Part shown: positions 1-6,738 of the stretch, one piece after another
Position numbering within the stretch: the first letter of the stretch is position 1
Layout: each line of letters starts with the position of its first letter
Assembly (NCBI GenBank): GCA_041936745.1
Contig: JBHGWS010000065.1
Coordinates: 1 to 18,329 of the forward strand
Origin: Darwinibacter acetoxidans_A
Lineage (GTDB): Bacteria; Bacillota; Limnochordia; Darwinibacteriales; Darwinibacteriaceae
Direction: 5' to 3'
DNA length: 18,329 nucleotides
The notes under the pieces: generated by a model
Seen by the model: only the letters and a program-made list of their open reading frames with translations
Database searches by the model: none
Told to the model about the DNA's origin: nothing
Position numbers and translations under genes: made by a program

Positions 1-12
1 AAGAAAATGTGG

Positions 13-37
13 TCTCAAGATCAAGTCTCAAGATCAA
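13..37. repeat. Tandem 12-base direct repeat in rRNA spacer
   Basis: The 12-mer TCTCAAGATCAA occurs at 13-24 and again at 26-37, separated by one G. It lies immediately upstream of the 5S rRNA, so it is probably in the 23S-5S spacer. A slippage duplication is the simplest explanation; a role in rRNA processing is possible but not shown. Confidence 0.8.
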
Positions 38-41
38 TTCT

Positions 42-159
<118 letters not shown>

Positions 160-168
160 TTATTTTTC

Positions 169-198
169 AAAACCTCGTACACTGTACGGGGTTTTTCT
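169..198 (+). terminator. Rho-independent terminator of the rRNA operon
   Basis: The arms AAAACCTCGTAC (169-180) and GTACGGGGTTTT (184-195) pair around a three-base loop with one T-G pair, and the hairpin runs into a T-rich tail. It sits ten bases after the 5S gene. Confidence 0.85.
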
Positions 199-260
199 CT
201 TGGTTGGTTTGGCAGGGAATAGGAAAGAGGTGGTGAAAATAGCGGGTGGAGGCGATTTAA

Positions 261-2006
261 GTGCGGAGTACCGGGATTAGAATGTATTTTCTTTTCACTG
301 CAGCTGCTGCCGTAATTTATGCGGGTATAGTACTGCAGCATAACTTTGGCAGAGAATATCTCTGGCTGATGCTGCCCGGCTTGGGCCTCGGTTTTTTTGC
401 TTATCTCGCCTACCGCCGGTATCAGCAGGAAAAAACTTTGAACGAACTCCGGGAAAAGTGGGGAAAAGAGCAGCCCCGCAGGACAAGGGACTATTCGGGG
501 ATCTCTTTGCTTTTTGCAGCGGCACCGCAGGGAAAAGACTCCATCGATGATCGTACTTGGCACGATTTGAATATGGATTTGATTTTCGCTAAAATGGATC
601 GCACTTTCACTTACCCCGGCCAACAAACACTCTACCGCCTATTGAGAACGCCTGAGGCGTTGGATGGCAAGATTATGCGGGCCAGGATGGAGATTATCGA
701 TACTTTTCAAAAAGAAAGCGGTGTGCGGGAAAAGGTGCAGATGGCTTTGAGTGCTATTGATGCCAGGGTCGGTTCCGGCATCGTTTCTTTACTTTGGGAA
801 AAGCCCGATATTAAGCCCGTACACCCCTTAATATTGTATAAAATAATGTTCGTTTTAACGCTTCTTATCCCGCTGACTTTATTTCTCGACCGCCGCAATT
901 TTTTACTGTTAATTGTTATCTTTCAGGTGAATATGTACCTGCATTTTAAGGTGCAGAATGAAATTAAAGCCCATTTTGAAGCAGTTCGTTCCCTGGGGCA
1001 GCTGATTTTGGCCGGCAAGCGCTTAGGTAAGGTTGCCTCTCCCCAGTGCCCGGCGGTGGCAAAAAAGCTGGCCGAACTTAGGGCTCTGCAGCGGGAGGTG
1101 GCCCAATTTGGGCACATCACGCGCGCTGTGGGGGTGGAAAGCACCGATCCCATGCTTAATGTAGGCCTGCAGTATATAACCATTCTTTTTCTCAGTGAGG
1201 TGCGGGGGTTTTACCGGGTCCTTGATTTCATCGCCAAAAAACGTGGGGAGCTGCAGGATTTTGTTCTTTCGTTGGGCGAAATCGATGCTTTGCAGTCCAT
1301 CGCCTCCTACAGAGAGTCCCTGCCGTATTTTTGTGTGCCTGAGTTTACCCGGGATGTGCGGATTTTTGCCCGGGAATTATATCATCCGTTAGTTGCGGAT
1401 CCCGTCAGCAACACTGTGCTTTTAACGGGCAGATCCCGAGGGCTTTTAGTAACCGGCTCCAACATGTCAGGCAAATCCACCTTTTTGCGGGCCGCGGGCT
1501 TAAACGCCCTGTTGGCGCAAACTGCCGCCACCTGCCATGCCGCAGCTTATGAAAGCTGCGATGTGCGCCTGCTGACCTGTATCGGCAGGGCCGACAACGT
1601 CGTGGAGGGCAAAAGTTACTACCTGGAAGAGGCTTTGGGCATCCTCAGGGTGCTTAATGCTCTAGATGATCAGCTTGTTACCTTGGCCATCTTCGATGAG
1701 ATGTTTCGGGGGACCAATTCGGAAGAGCGGATTGCGGCAGGTTTCCGCGTTTTGAAATACATTATTGAGCACAATGCCCTAGTACTCGTTGCCACTCACG
1801 ATCTGGAGCTGACGGAGATGCTTAGCGAAAGCTACGCCAACTCGCATTTTACTGACCGCGTTGGCAGCTTCGGTTTGGAATTTGATTTTAAATTAAAAGA
1901 AGGGCCGGCAACCACAAAAAATGCCATAGCCCTTTTACGCCATTTGAAATATCCGCGGGAAATTACGGACCCGGCTCCACCAAATTATGGCGGTGCGCGT
2001 AGATAG
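261..2006 (+). CDS. Membrane-anchored MutS-like ATPase
   Basis: A 581-residue protein with the C-terminal core and ATPase of the MutS family. The Walker A motif reads GSNMSGKST (residues 399-407), close to the GPNMAGKST of MutS. Walker B is LAIFDEM (D479, E480), followed by FRGTNSEER, which matches the MutS signature after Walker B, and the switch histidine lies in VATHD (H513). The N-terminal mismatch-recognition domain of MutS is missing. In its place are hydrophobic segments at about 8-25 and 33-52, and another pair at about 192-228, so it is probably held in the membrane. The GTG start has GGAGG eight bases upstream. It is therefore unlikely to be canonical MutS1 or MutS2, and its substrate is unknown. 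The 3' end overlaps the convergent liaR-like gene by 44 bases. No clear promoter was seen between the 5S terminator and the start. Confidence 0.85.
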   Translation: MRSTGIRMYFLFTAAAAVIYAGIVLQHNFGREYLWLMLPGLGLGFFAYLAYRRYQQEKTLNELREKWGKEQPRRTRDYSGISLLFAAAPQGKDSIDDRTWHDLNMDLIFAKMDRTFTYPGQQTLYRLLRTPEALDGKIMRARMEIIDTFQKESGVREKVQMALSAIDARVGSGIVSLLWEKPDIKPVHPLILYKIMFVLTLLIPLTLFLDRRNFLLLIVIFQVNMYLHFKVQNEIKAHFEAVRSLGQLILAGKRLGKVASPQCPAVAKKLAELRALQREVAQFGHITRAVGVESTDPMLNVGLQYITILFLSEVRGFYRVLDFIAKKRGELQDFVLSLGEIDALQSIASYRESLPYFCVPEFTRDVRIFARELYHPLVADPVSNTVLLTGRSRGLLVTGSNMSGKSTFLRAAGLNALLAQTAATCHAAAYESCDVRLLTCIGRADNVVEGKSYYLEEALGILRVLNALDDQLVTLAIFDEMFRGTNSEERIAAGFRVLKYIIEHNALVLVATHDLELTEMLSESYANSHFTDRVGSFGLEFDFKLKEGPATTKNAIALLRHLKYPREITDPAPPNYGGARR

Positions 2007-2610
2007 CGGCTTGGGTCCTGTCTTCGACCTGTAGTTTACTTAAAACGTTGCTCACGTGCGTTTTAACTGTTTTTATGCCGATGAATAAATCAGCGGCGAT
2101 TTGTTGGTTGGTCTTCCCTTCAGCAATTAACTTCAATACTTCCGATTCCCGCGGGGTTAGATCGTTATGCAGAAGATGTTTTGAATCACCCCTGATTTTT
2201 GTCAGCATCTTCGCCGCCACTTTCGGTTCAATAACAGGCTCCTGCTTTACAGCGGCGCGGATGGCAGCCGCAATTTCCGGTGCGCTGGCCGTTTTTAACA
2301 GGTAACTCAAGGCACCGGCTTCCAACGCGGGGAAGATATGTTTTTCTTCGATGTAACTTGTCAGGATAATGATCTCAATTTCGGGCAGTTCTTTTTTAAT
2401 CTGCTCCGTGGCCCAAATGCCGTCGCCATCTTCCATGATAAGATCCATGAGGATCACGTGTGGTTTTAATTCTTGTGCTTTCATCACTGCCTGCTTACCG
2501 CTGGCCGCTTGTCCCACAACCTCCAATTCAGCTTCTGTTTCCAGGTAAGCGCAAATGCCCCGCCTGACCATTTCATGGTCATCTACGACTAAAACCCTAA
2601 TCTTCGCCAT
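1963..2610 (-). CDS. liaR: LuxR/NarL-type response regulator, LiaR/VraR-like
   Basis: A 215-residue two-component response regulator. The receiver domain (about 1-120) has the acidic pair D10-D11, the phosphoacceptor D56 in VILMDL, T84 and K106. The DNA-binding domain (about 148-210) has the NarL/LuxR pattern LTPRESEVLKLIAEGKTN followed by the recognition helix GIKTVKTHVSNVL. It is the last gene of the operon with the LiaF- and LiaS-like genes and overlaps the kinase gene by 14 bases (2597-2610), which suggests coupled translation. AAGGAG lies nine bases before the ATG. By analogy with LiaR of Bacillus it would activate envelope-stress genes, but no target operon (liaIH type) is visible here. 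The symbol rests on domain order and gene neighbours. Confidence 0.85.
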   Translation of the reverse strand: MAKIRVLVVDDHEMVRRGICAYLETEAELEVVGQAASGKQAVMKAQELKPHVILMDLIMEDGDGIWATEQIKKELPEIEIIILTSYIEEKHIFPALEAGALSYLLKTASAPEIAAAIRAAVKQEPVIEPKVAAKMLTKIRGDSKHLLHNDLTPRESEVLKLIAEGKTNQQIAADLFIGIKTVKTHVSNVLSKLQVEDRTQAAIYAHRHNLVEPGP

Positions 2611-3673
2611 CCTGCACCGCTCCTTCCAAGCCGGCTTCTGATAAAATAGGTACTCTAATTTCCACTTTCGTTCCCCGCCCGGGCACTGTAATCCACTGGG
2701 CAGTCCCGCCTAAAAGGGTTGCTCTTTCTCTGATAGAGCGGATGCCGAAAGAAGTCGGCGGGATCTTGGCGGGATCAAAACCTTGGCCGTCATCTTCGAT
2801 AATCAAAAAAACCCTGCGCCCGTTCTCGCTCATCATCAGCGAGATCGTGACCTTTTTCGCTTCTGCGTGGCGGAGGATATTGGATAACGCCTCCTGAGCT
2901 ATTCTAAACAACTGGTTTTCCATGTTTTTGCTTAAGTTGACCTGTTCCGTTTTCAAAACGCATTTAAGGCCCTGTTTGCCTTCAAGTTCGGCCGCCAGTG
3001 ACATAAGGGCTTCGGCAATACTTTCCTCCTGCAGGGTCAAGGGCCGCAGCTGTAGAAGCAGTGCCCGCATTTCCGATTGTGCTTGGTGTGCAGAATGAGC
3101 GATTTCGCCCATCAAGGCCGCGGCCTTCGCCCCGTCGTCTTCTGCGACCTTTAAAGCGGTGGCAACCATCATGGAGATAGCGAACAGCTGTTGGCTTACG
3201 GCATCGTGCAGATCGCGGGCCAGCCGCTGCCTCTCTTCGGAGACGGCCGTTATCTTTGCCTCTTTTAAAAGCTGCTCGTTTTCTTCCGCCAGGCTCTGCA
3301 GGGCATTCACCTGTGAGCTTAAACGCTCCGCCATTTCATTAAAGGCTGCAATGATACTGTCGACCTCTACATTCCCGCTGTAAGATAAGCGGTAATCCAA
3401 ATTCCCGTAAGCCAAATTTTTTGCCCCTAAGCTGATCTCTTCCAGCTGGCGGCGGATACTTTTTGAAGAGTGGTAACCCGTTATGACGGCGATAACTAAA
3501 GAGAGGGCAGTGGCGCCTGCCAGTGCCGCAATAATTTCCGCTGTTTTCAAAGGACGAGCGAGGTAAGCGGGGAATAATGTTAAAAAGGCTGAGCCGCTGA
3601 TTATTAACGCGGCCAAGCTTGCTAAAAAGTGGTGCATAATCCATTTCCAGCGAAAAACCCACATTACACTCAC
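2597..3673 (-). CDS. liaS: Sensor histidine kinase, LiaS-like
   Basis: A kinase of up to 358 residues. Two hydrophobic segments (about 13-38 and 43-67) are separated by only a few residues, so there is almost no outside domain; this is typical of intramembrane-sensing kinases such as LiaS. A HAMP domain (about 70-120) and a short coiled linker precede the HisKA_3 dimerisation helix with the phosphoacceptor H156 in RLARDLHDAV. The ATPase domain has an N box (FRIAQEALSNILRHAEA), a DDGQGFD box and FGIRSIRERATLLGG. The start is either GTG at 3673, nine bases after the liaF stop, or ATG at 3664; the site AGAGGCGGGGTGAG could serve either. It should phosphorylate the regulator encoded next, and in known systems LiaF holds it inactive. 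Confidence 0.88.
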   Translation of the reverse strand: MSVMWVFRWKWIMHHFLASLAALIISGSAFLTLFPAYLARPLKTAEIIAALAGATALSLVIAVITGYHSSKSIRRQLEEISLGAKNLAYGNLDYRLSYSGNVEVDSIIAAFNEMAERLSSQVNALQSLAEENEQLLKEAKITAVSEERQRLARDLHDAVSQQLFAISMMVATALKVAEDDGAKAAALMGEIAHSAHQAQSEMRALLLQLRPLTLQEESIAEALMSLAAELEGKQGLKCVLKTEQVNLSKNMENQLFRIAQEALSNILRHAEAKKVTISLMMSENGRRVFLIIEDDGQGFDPAKIPPTSFGIRSIRERATLLGGTAQWITVPGRGTKVEIRVPILSEAGLEGAVQDGED

Positions 3674-3682
3674 CCCGCCTCT

Positions 3683-4426
3683 TTATTGGATTTGGCGGAC
3701 GCGCACGTCGCCGATTTTCCAGTGAACTTGGATATTAAGCCTGCGAGCGGCTTGGGCGTAACCGGTGGTTTCCGTCACGATATATTTTTGGGAGCCCGAT
3801 TCATTATGCTCCAAAACCGTAAGATCCCCTAAACCCAAGGAGCACTCCGCCCTAAAGTCCAACCCCGGGGGCAGGTAAATGCTCACGTCACCGACGTAGC
3901 CGGAAACGTAAAGCTCCACTTCCCGCTCGGGGATAATGGCTTGGGTCAGATCCAAAGATACCGAGCCGATGGCCTGGCGGACATAAAGATCATCTAAAAC
4001 CCAATTGGAAGGCCCTTTACGGATTTCGCCCACGAAAGACGATTTGTAGTGAGGCCCCTGTTTGGTGAAGCCAGTTTTTTTGAAAATAAAGACAGGCTGT
4101 TTGCCGGGAAAAAGTTTCAAAACACCCAAGATGATTAAAAGGGCGGGCCAGACGATTTTCCAGGGCAGTGTAGGCACCAAAACGCCAATGCGGGGTAACA
4201 GCAGGTAAAAACCCAGGGTCGTTACAATCAGCCAGAAGACGAGCTCTTTGGAACTCTGTCCCGAGCTGGGGCGCCTTTTTAGATCGCGCAGTTGGCTGAG
4301 GCCTACGTAGATGATTAAACCGGGCCACAAAAGCGCCCAAGGGGTGAATGAAATAATATTGAGGTTATGAAGCAGAAAGCCCACACCCAAGCCAATCAGG
4401 ACTGCAGGCAGCAGTGGCAGATTCAT
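3683..4426 (-). CDS. liaF: LiaF-like membrane protein (cell-envelope stress inhibitor)
   Basis: A 247-residue protein with four predicted membrane segments in the first part (about 5-22, 27-44, 62-78, 86-106) and a soluble C-terminal domain (about 125-247) rich in short strands. That domain has repeated phrases such as IGSVSLDLTQA, VGDVSIYLPPG and LGDLTVLEH, typical of the LiaF C-terminal (formerly DUF2154) beta-repeat family. LiaF proteins inhibit the LiaS kinase until envelope damage occurs. Here it is the first gene of the operon, only nine bases before the kinase gene, which supports the assignment. Translation starts at an ATG with a perfect AAGGAGG seven bases upstream. No convincing promoter was found in the 164 bases upstream. 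Confidence 0.85.
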   Translation of the reverse strand: MNLPLLPAVLIGLGVGFLLHNLNIISFTPWALLWPGLIIYVGLSQLRDLKRRPSSGQSSKELVFWLIVTTLGFYLLLPRIGVLVPTLPWKIVWPALLIILGVLKLFPGKQPVFIFKKTGFTKQGPHYKSSFVGEIRKGPSNWVLDDLYVRQAIGSVSLDLTQAIIPEREVELYVSGYVGDVSIYLPPGLDFRAECSLGLGDLTVLEHNESGSQKYIVTETTGYAQAARRLNIQVHWKIGDVRVRQIQ

Positions 4427-4563
4427 GATTTTGCCTCCTTAGGCGAGCCATAAAGCCCGCTTAGACTATTATTTAGCCACAACCGGATCTAAATCCTTTC
4501 CGTTGCTGTTTTTATTGTAACACCGGGCGGCCGGGGAGGTAACGGACCGGGGCACGTTTCAAT

Positions 4564-4581
4564 CTCAGCCTCGAGGCTGAG
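4564..4581. repeat. 18-base perfect palindrome between two minus-strand operons
   Basis: CTCAGCCTCGAGGCTGAG is its own reverse complement. It lies ten bases beyond the stop of the downstream permease gene and upstream of the liaF-like gene. A further CTCAGCC copy occurs at 4590-4596. As RNA it could form a hairpin only with a tight loop, and no T run follows on either strand, so it is not a standard terminator. It could be a protein-binding site or a weak, possibly factor-dependent, end of the permease transcript. Confidence 0.6.
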
Positions 4582-4590
4582 TTTGAGCAC

Positions 4591-5112
4591 TCAGCCAAAA
4601 TCCGGTGAATCGCCCGCTTCGGCAAGAGAAGCCTTTTTGTCCAAAAACCCGATTAAGAAACTGGTAACCAACACAGTACCCAGGGTTAAAACGAAACGCA
4701 AAGCGGCAAATTTGAGCCCCAAAAACTGGACTTCCATACCAATTTGAGGGATTTTCAAGGAGGCCCAGACCCCAAGAAAGACCATTACATTAGTTGTACT
4801 TGCGTTTTTCCCAAGGAGTTCCGCGGCAACGGGAAACGCCATATAAACGGGGCCGGTAGGGAGCGTGCCCAAAAACACCGCCAGAAGGATCCCTTTAAGG
4901 CCGCTTTGGTCCCCCAAATATTTCTCAATTGTTTCTTTGGGGACCCAAACATCGGCCAAACCCATTAAGATCAAGACGGCGGGGAAAATATAAATCATCT
5001 GCAGTGCATAGCCGCGGGAAATTTTAAAGCCCGCCAGCATCGTCCAAGGAAAAACGAAGCTGAGGACAATTAAGGCCAAGATTCCCAAAAGCAGCAGCGG
5101 TTTCCGTTTCAT
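4591..5112 (-). CDS. ArsP-type permease, second half
   Basis: A 173-residue, highly hydrophobic protein with about five membrane segments. It carries the pattern IEKYLGDQSGLKGILLAV, then LGTLPTGPVYMAFPVAAELL and FLGVWASLKIPQIGMEV, which resembles the predicted permeases of COG0701 (UPF0718/ArsP family). Full-length members are about 300-350 residues and have two such halves, so this gene looks like one half. It starts within the stop of the preceding half gene (shared ATGA at 5109-5112), a sign of tight coupling. Known family members export trivalent organoarsenicals; the substrate here cannot be read from the sequence. It is co-transcribed with a TetR regulator. Confidence 0.75.
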   Translation of the reverse strand: MKRKPLLLLGILALIVLSFVFPWTMLAGFKISRGYALQMIYIFPAVLILMGLADVWVPKETIEKYLGDQSGLKGILLAVFLGTLPTGPVYMAFPVAAELLGKNASTTNVMVFLGVWASLKIPQIGMEVQFLGLKFAALRFVLTLGTVLVTSFLIGFLDKKASLAEAGDSPDFG

Positions 5113-5588
5113 CGTAAGACCGCCCCCATTATTAAAGCGATAATTATGGCGGAGGCTAAGGCAAATAAGTTGCGCAAAAGTGTCAGGCGCCTGCCCATCT
5201 CTTTAATCTCCAAAGGCAGTGAAACAAAGCCCACCATAGTTAAAGTGGTCAAAAAAGCGGCAATTGGCGTGTAAGCCGCCCCCGAGTCGATTAAAGAACC
5301 GGCGAGGGGAAAAGAAATCAAGCTGGGGATCATCACAACAGTGCCGATGCCCGCCGCCAATAAAAGCTGCCAAGTGCTGCCTTCGCCGCCTAAATAACGC
5401 TCAATTAGGCTGGGCGGGAAAAAGGCCAAAAGCAGGCCGATAATTATCAAAATAAGAAGCATCATGGGCGCTAAAGCCCTGCCGCGCCCGAAGGCATTTT
5501 TAAGTGCTTTTTTGGTTTTTTCTTTCGATTTGAAACAAGATAAGATGAGCAAAATCAAAGTAATGCCGTTGATGGCAACAGCCGTCAT
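5109..5588 (-). CDS. ArsP-type permease, first half
   Basis: A 159-residue hydrophobic protein with about five membrane segments. It has the same motif order as its downstream neighbour: IERYLGGEGSTWQLLLAA, then GTVVMIPSLISFPLAGSL and FLTTLTMVGFVSLPLEI. The two proteins therefore look like related halves of one COG0701-type permease, split at an ATGA overlap. A GGGGG-containing ribosome binding site lies about nine bases before the ATG, and the gene starts four bases after the TetR stop. It probably forms a heteromeric transporter with the next gene product. That both halves are needed is inferred from coupling and motif symmetry. Confidence 0.75.
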   Translation of the reverse strand: MTAVAINGITLILLILSCFKSKEKTKKALKNAFGRGRALAPMMLLILIIIGLLLAFFPPSLIERYLGGEGSTWQLLLAAGIGTVVMIPSLISFPLAGSLIDSGAAYTPIAAFLTTLTMVGFVSLPLEIKEMGRRLTLLRNLFALASAIIIALIMGAVLR

Positions 5589-5592
5589 ATCT

Positions 5593-6174
5593 TCATTCCC
5601 CCTTTAAAAATCTTTTTAATTCGGGCATAATCTCTCTGCCCAGTTGAGGCAGTGAATAGCTAAAGTCAGCATCTTTCCATTTGAGAACGGACATCCTGAT
5701 TGCTCCCATAAAAAACAGGGCGAAGACTTCGCCGTTGACTTGAGGATCGATTGAGCCTGCCTCTTGCCCCTTTTCGATCAAGGAAATGATGAGCTTTTCT
5801 TTGGCGGCCCGGTGCTTTTGGAATTTTTCCCGCACCTTTGGGTATTGGCGGAACAATTCCTCTTGGAAGATTACGGCGGTCAGCAGTTGTTTTTCGCTTA
5901 ACCTTTGAAACTGCCTGGCCAGTAAAAGTTCCAGGGCCTTAAGGGGTTCCTTCGCCGGCAGGTTTTCGATCAGCAGCAGATCGCAGGCTTGGTTTGCCAA
6001 CTGCAGCACTATCTCTTCTTTGTCCCTAAAGTGGCGGTAGATGGCTGCCTCCGATAAACCGATCCTGGCGGCTAAGTTGCGCATGGTGAGCTTGTGGCTG
6101 CCTAACTCAAAGAGGATCTTGAGGGCTTCGTTTAAGATCTGTTTTTTCCGTTCTGCGGAAGATAACCTGTTAAT
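5593..6174 (-). CDS. TetR-family regulator with probable ATT start
   Basis: Translated from 6174 this is a 193-residue TetR-type repressor. The DNA-binding domain runs from KKQILNEALKILFELG (helix 1) through LTMRNLAARIGLSEAAIYRHF (helix-turn-helix, with the typical YRHF ending) to KEEIV. The C-terminal part (about 55-193) is a helical ligand domain of a type often seen in TetR proteins. The first ATG (6084) would cut off helix 1. No ATG, GTG or TTG lies in frame between it and an upstream TAA. The best start is ATT at 6174, with GGAGG (6182-6186) seven bases upstream and a consensus promoter above it. The regulator lies four bases before the first permease half and probably controls its own operon. 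Family confidence is high; the start is inferred. Confidence 0.88.
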   Translation of the reverse strand: MNRLSSAERKKQILNEALKILFELGSHKLTMRNLAARIGLSEAAIYRHFRDKEEIVLQLANQACDLLLIENLPAKEPLKALELLLARQFQRLSEKQLLTAVIFQEELFRQYPKVREKFQKHRAAKEKLIISLIEKGQEAGSIDPQVNGEVFALFFMGAIRMSVLKWKDADFSYSLPQLGREIMPELKRFLKGE

Positions 6175-6194
6175 CTGCCTGCCTCCTCTCCATG

Positions 6195-6212
6195 TAGGTT
6201 AACGCTTACTAA
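6195..6212. promoter_or_regulatory. Possible TetR operator
   Basis: An imperfect 18-base dyad, TAGGTTAACGCTTACTAA on the plus strand, lies just downstream of the -10 box of the tetR promoter, where a repressor would block transcription. Only about five of nine base pairs are symmetrical, so this rests mainly on position. Confidence 0.3.
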
Positions 6213-6213
6213 C

Positions 6214-6242
6214 ATTATAAAAAGTTTCGGCCGGCTTGTCAA
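6214..6242 (-). promoter_or_regulatory. Sigma-A promoter of the tetR-permease operon
   Basis: On the minus strand a perfect TTGACA (plus positions 6237-6242) and a perfect TATAAT (6214-6219) are separated by 17 bases. Transcription should start near 6207, giving a leader of about 33 bases that contains the GGAGG site and the proposed ATT start. Confidence 0.88.
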
Positions 6243-6324
6243 CTAAAGCGGGGTTGGGCTTGGCAGGAATAGTGGCCTGGCACGTGGAAACAGCAAGGAG
6301 AATAAAATAGAGGGGGGTGACGGT

Positions 6325-6534
6325 ATGCATTGTTTATTCTGCCAAACTGAAGTTGGCCATGATGTGCTTACTATTTGGGGTGAAGCGATCTGTTCCGACT
6401 GCGAGGCTTATCTTGTGGAGTTAAGTGCCGAGAAGCCAAATTACGAACAGGCCATCCGGATCTTCCGGTATCTGTGGCAGAAGCATTATTTTTACGATCA
6501 AAGCCGCCACCTGCCCGAAAGCGAGCCGCTTTGA
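6325..6534 (+). CDS. csfB: Sporulation anti-sigma factor Gin (CsfB)
   Basis: A 69-residue protein with two cysteine pairs, C3-x2-C6 and C24-x2-C27 (ICSDCE), followed by a PNYEQAIRIFRYLW helix. This agrees with the Gin/CsfB family, which binds zinc and inhibits sigma-G (and sigma-E) at set stages of sporulation. In Bacillus subtilis csfB lies a few genes upstream of tmk; here it is directly upstream, which supports the call. The ATG is preceded by AGGGGGGTGA. In Bacillus its promoter is forespore specific (sigma-F); no convincing sigma-F sequence was recognised here. Its stop codon lies in the loop of a hairpin. Confidence 0.82.
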   Translation: MHCLFCQTEVGHDVLTIWGEAICSDCEAYLVELSAEKPNYEQAIRIFRYLWQKHYFYDQSRHLPESEPL

Positions 6535-6544
6535 GGCGGCTTTG
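6499..6544 (+). repeat. Two competing hairpins at the 3' end of gin
   Basis: CAAAGCCGCC (6499-6508) pairs perfectly with GGCGGCTTTG (6535-6544). Inside its loop, AGCCGC (6524-6529) can pair instead with GCGGCT (6536-6541), enclosing the stop codon of gin. Only three Ts follow, so neither is a strong intrinsic terminator. They may stabilise the 3' end or weakly end the gin transcript before the tmk promoter. Confidence 0.5.
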
Positions 6545-6589
6545 CCCATCGGCGGGACAAGCCCTTTTTTGGCCCCGCTCTTATTTAAG

Positions 6590-6617
6590 TTGACAACAAC
6601 CGCGCCGCGTTTATAAT
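6590..6617 (+). promoter_or_regulatory. Sigma-A promoter of the tmk operon
   Basis: TTGACA (6590-6595) and TATAAT (6612-6617) are both perfect, with a 16-base spacer. Transcription should begin near 6624, leaving about 115 bases of leader before tmk. That leader contains no feature I could identify. Confidence 0.85.
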
Positions 6618-6738
6618 GAACAAGTAGGGTAAGCTGGTATTATCATGCCCGCCGGGGAATAATTGGCGGCAGAAAAAGTTGTTGCAATAAAGGACAATGG
6701 CCCTTTTTGCAGAAAACAAAGTAAGGAGAATAGTTTTT

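Noticed and set aside
4427..4563. Promoter for the lia operon
   Set aside because: Several AT-rich hexamers exist, but none pair at 16-18 bases with a good partner, so none is listed.
6684..6710. Imperfect hairpin in the tmk leader followed by Ts
   Set aside because: The T run lies inside the stem, there are two mismatches, and it does not look like an attenuator.
6697..6738. Upstream ATG for tmk
   Set aside because: It adds 14 residues not typical of the family and has no ribosome binding site, while AAGGAG precedes the ATG at 6739.
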